From: VAZQ01 sp963725065
GTDB lineage: Bacteria > Pseudomonadota > Alphaproteobacteria > Rhizobiales > Xanthobacteraceae
Assembly: GCA_963725065.1 (NCBI GenBank)
Contig: CAVRXD010000062.1
Span: 62,001-126,000 of the forward strand
Direction of reading: 5' to 3'
Length of the DNA stretch: 64,000 nucleotides
The position numbers and the translations under genes were made by a program. Below the pieces are notes generated by a model. It did no database searches. It was given only the letters and a program-made list of their open reading frames with translations, and had not been told where the DNA came from. How positions within the stretch are numbered: the stretch's first letter is position 1; each line of letters begins with the position of its first letter. Shown in pieces: positions 16,148 to 23,998 of this stretch.

Positions 16148-16915
16148 ATGGGGAGATTGTCCGGCCGTACCGCCATCGTCACCGGCGGCGCCAAGGGCAT
16201 CGGCCGGCACTACTCGCTGGCGCTCGCCGCCGACGGCGCGCGCGTCATGATCGCCGATATTTCCGACGGCGAGGAGATCGCGGAGGAAATCGCCGCCAAG
16301 CACGGGGCGAATTCAGTGACCAGCGCCATCGCCGACGTCAGCGACGAAGGCTCTGTCAAGACACTGGTCGCGGCCACCATGGAGCGCTTCGGCAGGATCG
16401 ACGTGCTGGTCAACAACGCCGCGCTGTTCGCACCGCTGCAGGAGACGAAGTGCACGGAGATCGACGTGGATCTCTGGGACAAGGTCATGGCGGTCAACCT
16501 GCGCGGGCCGTTCCTGATGGTGAAGCACGTCGTTCCGCACATGATCGCGCGCGGCTATGGCAAGATCATCAATATCGGCTCGGGCAGCGCGCATCGCGGC
16601 ATCCCCTGGATGCTGCACTACGTCACCAGCAAGGGCGGCATCATGGGGTTCACGCGGGCGCTCGCCCGCGAGCTCGGCACCAACGGCATCCGGGTCAACA
16701 CGCTGGCGCCCGGCTTCACCCTGAGCGACACGGTGATGAACGAGAACCCGGGCCATGTGCAGACCGCCCGTGACCGCGCGGTCGAATCACGGTCGCTGCG
16801 GCGCGACCAGCATCCCCAGGATTTGCTGGGCGCCCTGGTGTTCCTCGCGTCGGCGGACAGCGATTTCATCACCGGCCAGACCCTGGCGGTAGACGGTGGC
16901 AATGTGAGTACCTGA
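16148..16915 (+). CDS. Short-chain dehydrogenase/reductase (SDR)
   Basis: This is a classical SDR of 255 residues: cofactor loop TGGAKGIG (12-19), NNAA (89-92), and catalytic Tyr158/Lys162 in YVTSK, with Ser at INIGSGSA. The C-terminal FITGQTLAVDGGNVST is typical. The acidic residue D37 after strand two (MIADISD) favours NAD(H). It starts four bases after the FMN reductase stop. A small hairpin (CCGCC at 16917-16921, GGCGG at 16927-16931) follows its stop. Likely acts on a hydroxylated ring or side chain in the catabolic cluster; substrate unknown. Confidence 0.92.
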   Translation: MGRLSGRTAIVTGGAKGIGRHYSLALAADGARVMIADISDGEEIAEEIAAKHGANSVTSAIADVSDEGSVKTLVAATMERFGRIDVLVNNAALFAPLQETKCTEIDVDLWDKVMAVNLRGPFLMVKHVVPHMIARGYGKIINIGSGSAHRGIPWMLHYVTSKGGIMGFTRALARELGTNGIRVNTLAPGFTLSDTVMNENPGHVQTARDRAVESRSLRRDQHPQDLLGALVFLASADSDFITGQTLAVDGGNVST

Positions 16916-16974
16916 GCCGCCCATTTGGCGGTGGGGGAGGCAAAATCCCGATATTACGGGCCTTCCGGAGGGAG

Positions 16975-17033
16975 ATAGTTTCATTATATACTAATTGCCT
17001 GTTTTTGGATTATTCTAATCTGGACCACTCCAG
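16975..17033 (+). promoter_or_regulatory. AT-rich control region with two dyads before the gentisate-dioxygenase-like gene
   Basis: An AT-rich stretch (ATAGTTTCATTATATACTAA region) stands out against the GC-rich surroundings. It carries two adjoining dyads: GATTA-TTC-TAATC (17008-17020) and CTGGA-CCAC-TCCAG (17020-17033), ending 21 bp before the ATG at 17055. This arrangement fits a promoter overlapped by regulator sites; no exact factor can be named. Confidence 0.4.
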
Positions 17034-17054
17034 ACCCGACCAAGGGAGAGCGCA

Positions 17055-18140
17055 ATGGCGAGCGCGACCGCAACCCACCCGGCAGAGACCAAGGCCCCCG
17101 GCCCCAAGCACAATATCGAGGCGATGCGGGAGGACTATTATCAGCGCATCGCCAAGCACGGCATGACGCCGCTCTGGAAGGTGATGAACAGTGTCGTCAC
17201 CAAGGAGCCGGTCACCCGTTGCGCGCCGGTCATCTGGCATTATGACGACATCAAGCGTCTGGTGATGGAATCCGGTGGCTTGATCACGGCCGAAGAGGCC
17301 GAGCGCCGCGTGTTGATCCTGGAGAATCCGGGCATGCGGGGAGAATCGCGCGCCACCAACACGCTCTTTGCCGGCGTGCAGATGATCCTGCCTGGCGAAG
17401 TTGCTCCGGCCCATCGGCATGTCTCGTCGGCGATCCGCTTCGTGCTCGACGGCGAAGGCGCCTACACCGCGGTCGAGGGCGAGAAATCCTTCATGGCGCC
17501 CGGCGACTTCGTCATCACCGCGAACTGGGCGCCGCATGACCACGGCAACACCTCGGACAAGCCGATGCTGTGGCTGGACGTGCTCGACTTTCCGCAGGTC
17601 AATTTCTTCGAAGCCTCGTTCGCCGAGCATTTCGAGGAAGCGACGCAGTCCACCAATCGGGCGGACGGCAACTCGCTCGCCTTCTACGGCTCCGGCGTAC
17701 TGCCGGACGGCGCACCGGCGCAGATGAACCGCAGTCCGGTGATCAACTACACCTACGCGCGCACACGGCCGATCATCGAGCGCATGAACAAGGCAGGCGA
17801 CGTGGACAAACGTCATGGCGCGCGCGTGCGATATGCCAATCCCATCAACGGCGGCCCGGTGCTGCCGACCATGGGCGCCGGCCTCGCGCTCCTGCCGAAA
17901 GGCTTCAAAGGCGAAAAGTACCGGGCGACCGACGGCTCGATCTTCGTCTGCGTCGAGGGCAAGGGCACGACCACTGTCGACGGCAAGGTGCTGGAATGGG
18001 GACCGAACGACGTCTTCATCGTGCCGCCGTGGAAGCACTTCTCCCACAATGCCGAGAAGGAATCCGTGCTGTTCTCGATCTCCGACCGTCCCTCGCAGGA
18101 GGCGCTCGGGATCTGGCGCGAGGACACCCGCACGCACTAG
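17055..18140 (+). CDS. Gentisate 1,2-dioxygenase-like bicupin
   Basis: The 361-residue protein contains two cupin barrels. The first carries the iron site: LPGEVAPAHRHVSSAIRFVLDG (H120, H122) and APHDHGN (H161/H163). The second includes GTTTVDGKVLEWGPNDVFIVPPWKHFSHNA. The family (gentisate 1,2-dioxygenase, 1-hydroxy-2-naphthoate and salicylate dioxygenases) opens an aromatic ring with Fe(II) and O2. The start ATG follows AGGGAGAG. The preceding AT-rich dyads suggest its own promoter. The FAH-family hydrolase at 13754 and maleylacetate reductase at 18354 support an aromatic pathway; the exact ring substrate is not fixed by sequence. Confidence 0.88.
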   Translation: MASATATHPAETKAPGPKHNIEAMREDYYQRIAKHGMTPLWKVMNSVVTKEPVTRCAPVIWHYDDIKRLVMESGGLITAEEAERRVLILENPGMRGESRATNTLFAGVQMILPGEVAPAHRHVSSAIRFVLDGEGAYTAVEGEKSFMAPGDFVITANWAPHDHGNTSDKPMLWLDVLDFPQVNFFEASFAEHFEEATQSTNRADGNSLAFYGSGVLPDGAPAQMNRSPVINYTYARTRPIIERMNKAGDVDKRHGARVRYANPINGGPVLPTMGAGLALLPKGFKGEKYRATDGSIFVCVEGKGTTTVDGKVLEWGPNDVFIVPPWKHFSHNAEKESVLFSISDRPSQEALGIWREDTRTH

Positions 18141-18147
18141 TGTCCCG

Positions 18148-18198
18148 TTTCCGACGTTCGTATCATTTCGCAGCACCCGCTTTTACGAACGTCGGAAA
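18148..18198. repeat. Perfect 15-bp inverted repeat after the dioxygenase gene
   Basis: TTTCCGACGTTCGTA (18148-18162) and TACGAACGTCGGAAA (18184-18198) are exact reverse complements around a 21-base loop, beginning 7 bases after the stop at 18140. No T-run follows, so it is not a textbook intrinsic terminator. It could be a transcript-end stabiliser, a bidirectional barrier or a mobile miniature palindrome. Confidence 0.7.
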
Positions 18199-18353
18199 TT
18201 AAAGGGTCCGCCGGTCTAGACAGGCGCCGTGCTCCCTTTGGGTGCGGACCGCTCGTCCGCATTTCGCATCGACCTGAGTGGGCTGACACGAGCCTGTAAA
18301 GCGCAATAGTCTGTTGCGTCGAGCCAAGGTGGCCCGCTCGCGTCGAGCAGCGA

Positions 18354-19385
18354 ATGACCGCATCCTTCGTTCACGAGATTCAATCCCAGCGCGTCGTGTT
18401 CGCAGCGGGCGCGATCGCGCGCGTCGCCGACGAAGCGGCGCGTCTCGGCATGAGCCGCGCTCTGGTGATCGCCACGCCCGGGAGCGGTGCGCGTCTCGGC
18501 GCCCGGCTGGTCGACATTCTGGGCGCGCGTGCGGCCGGGCTGCATGCGCAGGCGGTGGTCCACGTGCCGAAGGCGGTGGCGGAAGCGGGCCTCGCAGCGG
18601 CGGCGGATGCCGACGGTCTGGTGGCGGCCGGCGGCGGCGCGGCCATCGGGCTGGCCAAGATCATTGCCCGCGATCGCGCGCTACCTATTCTCGCCGTACC
18701 GACCACCTATTCCGGATCCGAAGCGACCGCGATCTGGGGAATGAGCGAGGGCGAGCGCAAGTTCACCGGCAAGGATGCGCGCGTCCTGCCCCGCACCATC
18801 GTCTACGATCCCGATCTGACCCTCGGTCTGCCTGCCGCGGTGAGCGCCGCCAGCGCCATGAACGCTATCGCCCACTGCGTCGAGGGGCTCTGGGTGTCCG
18901 ACCGCACGCCGTTCCTGACGGCGCTCGCCAGCGACGCCACGCGCCGTTTCGCCGAGCATCTGCCGCGGGTGATCGCCGACGGCTCGGACCGTGACGCGCG
19001 CGCGGAATGCCTGATCGCGGCTTGGCTTGCCGGCACCGTGCTCACCGCCGGGACGGCGCTGCAACACAAGCTCGCGCACGTGCTCGGCGGGCTCGGCCTG
19101 CCGCACGCCGAGACCCACGCCATCATTCTTCCCCATGTGACGCGGTTCAACCTGGTGGCGGCGCCGGAAGCGCATGCCCGCCTGGCGGAGGCATTGAGCG
19201 GCGATCCGGGCGAGCGCCTTGCTCTCATGCTGCGGGGTTTCCCGATCCCGCAACGGCTGGCGGAGGTCGGGTTCGATCGCGCCAAGGTCGATTTCGTGTC
19301 GGGTGAAGTGGCGGCGATGTCGATCAGCGCGCCGCGCAAGGTCTCGGCCGACGACGTGCGCGCCGTGCTCGCGGCCGCGTATTAG
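18354..19385 (+). CDS. Maleylacetate reductase (iron-containing alcohol dehydrogenase family)
   Basis: Maleylacetate reductase converts maleylacetate to 3-oxoadipate with NAD(P)H in resorcinol, hydroxyquinol and chloroaromatic pathways. The 343-residue product shows the family's GGGAAIGLAKIIA cofactor segment, VPTTYSGSEATAIWG, NAIAHCVEGLW and HKLAHVLGGLGLPHAETHA, where the His residues correspond to the metal-site region. ATG at 18354. The hydroxyquinol dioxygenase usually found beside it is not present in the window; here the neighbour is a gentisate-dioxygenase-like cupin. Confidence 0.93.
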   Translation: MTASFVHEIQSQRVVFAAGAIARVADEAARLGMSRALVIATPGSGARLGARLVDILGARAAGLHAQAVVHVPKAVAEAGLAAAADADGLVAAGGGAAIGLAKIIARDRALPILAVPTTYSGSEATAIWGMSEGERKFTGKDARVLPRTIVYDPDLTLGLPAAVSAASAMNAIAHCVEGLWVSDRTPFLTALASDATRRFAEHLPRVIADGSDRDARAECLIAAWLAGTVLTAGTALQHKLAHVLGGLGLPHAETHAIILPHVTRFNLVAAPEAHARLAEALSGDPGERLALMLRGFPIPQRLAEVGFDRAKVDFVSGEVAAMSISAPRKVSADDVRAVLAAAY

Positions 19386-19454
19386 ACCAGACATTCAGCG
19401 CCGGTGCCGAGCGAGCGGGATGTCCTCATTCGTTTACAAGCGAGCAAAAAGCCA

Positions 19455-19994
19455 ATGCGGGTCGTGGTTGTTGGGACCTCTGGTAGTGGCAAGACAGTGA
19501 TGGCGAAACGCATCGCTTCAGCCCTCGACTTGCGGTTCATAGAACTCGACCGCCTCCATTGGGAGCCAAACTGGGAGGCGCTGACGGTGACAAATCCGGA
19601 CGAGTTTGTCCGCAGGGTGGGCGCCGTCACATCTGACGACGGGTGGGTGTGCGATGGAAATTATGGTCTGGTCCGCGACCTGATTTGGCGGCGTGCGACC
19701 AATCTGGTCTGGCTGGACTATAGTCGCGCAGTCGTCATGTACCGTGTCATCAAACGATCGGTGGCGCGGGCGTTCGACCAAACGGAGCTCTGGGCCGGAA
19801 ACAGAGAGGATTGGCGCCGCTGGTTGCGACCCAGCCACCCAATCAGATGGGCCTGGAGCACGTGGCGCGAACGGCGCTCACGGTTCGAGGAGCTCTTGAA
19901 CGGTGAGCAGTACCGGCACTTGGCGGTACTGCGACTGCAAACTCCGTGCGACGCGGCAACGGTAATCGATCAAATCAAAATGGGTGAGGCGTAA
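19455..19994 (+). CDS. P-loop nucleoside-kinase-like protein (adenylate kinase/FlaR-type)
   Basis: The 179-residue protein begins MRVVVVGTSGSGKTVMAKRI, a Walker A loop (GTSGSGKT, residues 7-14), followed by FIELDRLHWEPNWE and WVCDGNYG, which are hallmarks of a small P-loop group once called 'DNA topology modulation protein FlaR'. The later WLDYSRAVVMYRVIKRS and LRPSHPIRWAWSTWRERR are also typical. It probably phosphorylates a small molecule or nucleotide. An upstream GTG at 19404 would add 17 residues; the ATG is preferred because the loop normally sits at the N-terminus. Its base composition is visibly less GC-rich than its neighbours, consistent with later acquisition. Confidence 0.75.
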   Translation: MRVVVVGTSGSGKTVMAKRIASALDLRFIELDRLHWEPNWEALTVTNPDEFVRRVGAVTSDDGWVCDGNYGLVRDLIWRRATNLVWLDYSRAVVMYRVIKRSVARAFDQTELWAGNREDWRRWLRPSHPIRWAWSTWRERRSRFEELLNGEQYRHLAVLRLQTPCDAATVIDQIKMGEA

Positions 19995-20084
19995 CGGGTC
20001 GTCCGTGCGGGCCTTGCACCAACGCGCCGATCGGCTTCAGTTCGAAGCTTTTTCGAGCGTTGCGCGGGCCGCCGCGCGGTCGCA

Positions 20085-21038
20085 TCAGGCCCCGTGGCGT
20101 GGCGGCGGCTCGACCCGGAATCCGTCCGAGGGCTCGAGTGCGATCCGGTGGTCGGCCACTGCCGCGCCCCACCGCGCAGCCTGCGCCAGTCCGCCAAAGG
20201 AGAAGAAGTGCGGCGCGATCTCGCCGAGATGCCTGCGAGCGCGCGCCTCGGCAATGGTGCGGATCAGAATGTCGGGTGTCGACATGGCAAAAAGCTGCCG
20301 CACCAGGCCGGCTTGCCGCGCCAGCCCCTGGGCGGAGGCCCGTACGCCGCAGCGCCGGGCATAGCGCAACAGCGTCGCGAGGTTGGTGGGACCGGGAAGG
20401 CCGACCCGCACCGGATACTCGATGCCGAAATCACGCAAGCGGCCGATCCATTTCAGGATCGCCTGCGCATCGAAGCAGAACTGGGTGACGATGTGCACCG
20501 CCATTCCGGTCGTCTCTGCGACATGAATCTTGTCCGCCAGCGACCGGTCGAGATCCTGCTCGGATATGCGCGGGTGACCGTCGGGATAACCTGCGATCCC
20601 GATTTCCACGATGCCATGGCGCTGCAAGGCGCCGCTGTCGATCACTTCGATCGAGCTGCGGAAGTCGCCGCTGGGCTGGTCGCGGTCGCCTGCGATCACC
20701 AGCACGCGCCGCACCCCTGCCTCGCCGGTGACCCGGTCGAGGAAATCGTCGAGGTCACGCGCCGTGGCGAAGTTGCGCACCGCAAGGTGCGGCACCGGCT
20801 CGAAGCCGGCCGCGCGCAGGCGCACCACAGCCTCGATGGCGTCCTGCGCAGGTCGCGTGGACACCGCGCTCACATAGACACGGGTGCCGGGGCGAGCAGC
20901 GGCGGCCAGAGCCGCGATCTCGTCCGCCGACGGCCGTGTCGCTTCGAGCGAGAAGTCGCGCGCGAAGTCGACGATCGCGCCGGCCGGATCGGCTCGATCC
21001 GCCAACTGGCTCACCGGGGAAGGGGTAGTGATGGACAT
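20085..21038 (-). CDS. MetF-like methylenetetrahydrofolate reductase
   Basis: The 317-residue protein is a TIM-barrel flavoprotein of the MTHFR family: SLEATRPSADEIAALAAA replaces the usual 'SFEFFPP' start, with VYVSAVSTRP, VLVIAGDRDQPSGDF, IGIAGYPDGHP and the strongly conserved VTQFCFDAQAI following. MTHFR reduces 5,10-methylene-THF to 5-methyl-THF with FAD and NADH. The divergent N-terminal motif and coupling to a methyltransferase gene 49 bp upstream suggest a specialised paralogue, perhaps regenerating THF for a demethylation or methylation reaction. No clear Shine-Dalgarno is seen at the ATG. Confidence 0.85.
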   Translation of the reverse strand: MSITTPSPVSQLADRADPAGAIVDFARDFSLEATRPSADEIAALAAAARPGTRVYVSAVSTRPAQDAIEAVVRLRAAGFEPVPHLAVRNFATARDLDDFLDRVTGEAGVRRVLVIAGDRDQPSGDFRSSIEVIDSGALQRHGIVEIGIAGYPDGHPRISEQDLDRSLADKIHVAETTGMAVHIVTQFCFDAQAILKWIGRLRDFGIEYPVRVGLPGPTNLATLLRYARRCGVRASAQGLARQAGLVRQLFAMSTPDILIRTIAEARARRHLGEIAPHFFSFGGLAQAARWGAAVADHRIALEPSDGFRVEPPPRHGA

Positions 21039-21087
21039 CTGTGGCTGCCGCGAACCCGGTCTGCTCCGGAGAGATTCCGGCGAAACA

Positions 21088-22491
21088 TCACTCGCGCCGG
21101 CGCGAGATCACGTATGATTCGTCGTAGAACCAGAGCGCGCCGCGATCGCGCAGGACCTCGCGCGTCGATTCCAGATAACGGCCGTCGGCCACGACATCCC
21201 CGAGCCGGTCGTCCTCGACCTGCGCTACGTAGATCGCCGCATTCCACGCCGCGAACAGCGTCGAGGTACCGATCGACTGATCAGAAATCTCGCTCGGCAG
21301 GGTGTGCATGTCGTAGCGAAACAGGGAGCGGTTGTCGGCATAGGCGTTGAAGTTGAGGTCTCGCCCGGCAGGGCCGAGTTCGTGCTTCACCGCCTTCATG
21401 ATCTGATGGCGATCGTGGAGGAACGGATTGTCGCCCGGCCACACCTTCTGGATGATCTCCATGCCGGGATCGTTGCCGTGGGAATGGATGGCGATGAGCC
21501 GGCCGCCCGGCCCGAGCGATTTTGCCAGCGGCGCGATCACGCGCTTGGCCTTGAAGTCGAGCGACGCGCGCGCGCGGTAGGGCTGCGAGGCGATCACCAG
21601 GTCGTAATTGGCGACCGTGCCGCCCGGACGCGGGATGATGGGGTCGAGCAGGAACTTGTGGTCCTCGCGATAGAGCACCAGCACGACCGGCCGCTCGTAG
21701 ACCGGATTGCCGGTCTTGGCACTGACCCCGGCCTTCCAGTTCTGCGAGAGGAACGGTACCAGATCGGTGATCTGCTGCTCGAAGCGGTAGGCGGAATCTC
21801 CGGCCAGCGGCACTTCGTGCCACACCATGCTCGAGGCGGCGGAGAGCGACTTGACCGCCAGCCACGGCGCATCGGCATAAGCCAGATTGGTCAGCACCAG
21901 CACCGTGGCCGGATGCTCGAAAAACCGGTCCGACATCTTCTGCAAGGCGAGGCGGACGTCCTCGAGACTGATCTCCTTGCCGACGACGTAGAACGGCGTG
22001 TGCGGAAAGCGGTCATGCATGGCCCGCAGCACCCGGAGCAGGACCGTGCCGTCGCCCACGCCGGCGTCGAACACCCGCAGCGCCGGAGGGCGCGGGTGAA
22101 TATTGGCGAGCTCGAGCCCGACCCGACTGGCCACCACCCACTTTTCGCTGCAGGTGTTGACGAACAGCAGGTATTTCTGCCGGTTGTCGAAGAAGCGGAA
22201 GTTGCGCTGTGGATCGCGCTCCCCGGCCGCGACCGCGGGCGACGAAGCCGGAACCCCCGGCGGCCGCGCCGGCCGATCGATGATCGCGGGACGCGCGGTG
22301 TTCGCGGCCATGCGGTTGTTGTCCATGAAGCCTCGGATGCGGTCGAGCGTCTCGGTCGTGATCCGTCCGCCATTGCGGAGCCGCGCGGTGAGCTTGCCGT
22401 CATTGACGGCGCGGCGGCCGAAGGTGGATTCCGCAAGCCCGCTGTGCCGACAATAGTCGGCGATCTCCTGCAGCAGCTCTTGGGCGTTCAT
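21088..22491 (-). CDS. HTH-like domain fused to SAM-dependent methyltransferase
   Basis: The 467-residue protein has two parts. Residues 1-58 (LLQEIADYCRHSGLAESTFG, then RRAVNDGKLTARLRNGGRIT) resemble a short helix-turn-helix module found in alphaproteobacterial proteins. From about residue 100 a class I methyltransferase begins, with VFDAGVGDGTVLLRVL (140-154) as the SAM motif. The C-terminal part includes NYDLVIASQPYRA and GGRLIAIHSHGNDPGMEII. ATG at 22491 starts the HTH-like segment. It is upstream of, and co-directional with, the MetF-like gene. I know of no experimentally defined function; the substrate could be a small molecule or macromolecule. Confidence 0.7.
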   Translation of the reverse strand: MNAQELLQEIADYCRHSGLAESTFGRRAVNDGKLTARLRNGGRITTETLDRIRGFMDNNRMAANTARPAIIDRPARPPGVPASSPAVAAGERDPQRNFRFFDNRQKYLLFVNTCSEKWVVASRVGLELANIHPRPPALRVFDAGVGDGTVLLRVLRAMHDRFPHTPFYVVGKEISLEDVRLALQKMSDRFFEHPATVLVLTNLAYADAPWLAVKSLSAASSMVWHEVPLAGDSAYRFEQQITDLVPFLSQNWKAGVSAKTGNPVYERPVVLVLYREDHKFLLDPIIPRPGGTVANYDLVIASQPYRARASLDFKAKRVIAPLAKSLGPGGRLIAIHSHGNDPGMEIIQKVWPGDNPFLHDRHQIMKAVKHELGPAGRDLNFNAYADNRSLFRYDMHTLPSEISDQSIGTSTLFAAWNAAIYVAQVEDDRLGDVVADGRYLESTREVLRDRGALWFYDESYVISRRRE

Positions 22492-22639
22492 GCCAAGACG
22501 CCTCGGTTGAGGGTTTCGCTCCGGTCCCGCGCGCGCCCGTTGCGAAGGGCTTATGTGATGCGCCGGACGGGGACAGCGAACCAATTGCGCCAATAAGCGT
22601 CAACCACAAAACATCCCATCCGCGCGGTGGGAGGCATGA

Positions 22640-22743
22640 TGGGCAAATGCCCAATAGGCGGAAACGCTCATGTTTCGTTGCGAAAGATGCACCCTATGTA
22701 CCACATCATGGGTCGCATATGGGGAGGTGGGAAGTGTCCCACC
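22640..22743. other. Two dyads between the methyltransferase and IPMDH-like genes
   Basis: GGGCA-AA-TGCCC (22641-22652) is a 12-bp palindrome upstream of the methyltransferase start, a reasonable operator position. GGTGGGA-AGTG-TCCCACC (22726-22743) is a stable 7-bp hairpin 22 bp after the stop of the dehydrogenase gene (minus strand); no T-run follows, so termination is only possible, not shown. Confidence 0.4.
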
Positions 22744-22765
22744 AGAGGGCCATGGCCGCCGGCCG

Positions 22766-23866
22766 TCAATTTGCCGCCGGCGAATCCAGCGCCCGCAGGA
22801 CGCCGTCGGCGATCGCGGAGGTGCCATCGCGGCCGCCGAACTCGCACGCCTTGAGGCCGGCGGCAAAGGCGCGGTCGACGGCGCCCTCGATGGCACGGGC
22901 GGCCTGGGCGGCGCCCTCGTGGCCGTGACGATCGGCGAGCCAGTCCAGCATCATCGCGGCGGAGAGGATCATCGCGGTCGGATTGGCGAGCCCCTTGCCC
23001 ATGATATCGGGCGCGGTGCCGTGACACGGCTGAAATACCGCGTGCTTGTCGCCGATGTCGGCCGAGGGCGCCATGCCCATGCCGCCGATCAGGCCGGCAG
23101 TGAGATCGGAGAGGATGTCGCCGAACATGTTCTCCATGACCAGTACGTCGAAATCCCATGGCCGCCGCACCAGCATGGCCGAGCATGCGTCGACATAGAT
23201 GCGGTCGGTGTCGACCCCGGGATAACGGGCGGCGCATTCGTCGAAGATCTTGCGGAAAAAGGCGTAGGCCTTGAACGCATTCGCCTTGTCGACGCAGGCA
23301 AGCCGGCCGGGAGCGCCGCGCGCCTTGCGACGCTGCGCCAGGCGAAACGAGAAGTCGAACAGGCGCTCGGAGGTCTTGCGGGTGATGAGCAGGGTCTCGC
23401 GCGCTTCGGTTTCGGTGACCACGCCCTTGCCCATGGAGGCGAACAGGCCTTCGGTCGATTCGCGGATGAGGATGAGATCGATCCCACGCTCGGCCGCTCC
23501 CACGATCGGGCTCGGGATGTTCGGGATCAGCCGGCACGGCCGCACGCCGGCATAGAGATCGAAAATGAAACGCAGTTCCACCTGCGGCATGATCTCGGTG
23601 TTGTCGGGATAGCGGATGTGCGGCAGCCCGCAGGCGCCGAGCAGAATGGCGTCGGCCTGTTCGCAGAGCTTGACCGTGGACTCCGGCAGCGATGTGCCGG
23701 TGTCGCGATAATGGCCTGCGCCCGCCGGTGCCTCGGTGAAGCGCAGCTTCAGCCGCGGCGTCGAGGCAGCGACCTTGTTCAGGACCGCGAGGGCGGGGGC
23801 CATGACCTCGGGCCCGATGCCGTCGCCGGGCAGGACGGCGATGTGGAAGCTGTCATTGGCGAGCAT
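22766..23866 (-). CDS. Isocitrate/isopropylmalate dehydrogenase family protein (LeuB- or tartrate-dehydrogenase-like)
   Basis: The 366-residue protein is a beta-decarboxylating dehydrogenase: AVLPGDGIGPEVM at the N-terminus, ILIRESTEGLFASMGKG (phosphorylation-loop region), CVDKANAF, and the NAD and metal motif segment FGDILSDLTAGLIGGMGMAPSA followed by CHGTAPDIMGKG. Such enzymes oxidise 3-isopropylmalate, isocitrate, tartrate/malate or homoisocitrate with Mn2+/Mg2+. The context is not leucine biosynthesis (no leuA/C/D), so tartrate or another malate analogue is likely. ATG follows GGGGAGAG. Divergent from a Bug receptor gene (start 23999), which may import its substrate. Confidence 0.88.
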   Translation of the reverse strand: MLANDSFHIAVLPGDGIGPEVMAPALAVLNKVAASTPRLKLRFTEAPAGAGHYRDTGTSLPESTVKLCEQADAILLGACGLPHIRYPDNTEIMPQVELRFIFDLYAGVRPCRLIPNIPSPIVGAAERGIDLILIRESTEGLFASMGKGVVTETEARETLLITRKTSERLFDFSFRLAQRRKARGAPGRLACVDKANAFKAYAFFRKIFDECAARYPGVDTDRIYVDACSAMLVRRPWDFDVLVMENMFGDILSDLTAGLIGGMGMAPSADIGDKHAVFQPCHGTAPDIMGKGLANPTAMILSAAMMLDWLADRHGHEGAAQAARAIEGAVDRAFAAGLKACEFGGRDGTSAIADGVLRALDSPAAN

Positions 23867-23998
23867 GCGATGCTCTCCCCGGATGCCGGAAGGGTAGACA
23901 TGCCATTCGATGCAACGATACGCTGGTTATGCGGATCGTATGCGGGCCGCAAGTCCGGCGCCGCATCAATGACAAGGTTGCCACCTGGGAGGATACCG

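Noticed and set aside
22670..23998. N-terminal extension giving a 773-residue frame with the Bug receptor
   Set aside because: The extension is antisense of the IPMDH-like gene; the receptor's signal peptide and GGGAGG site place the real start at 23999.
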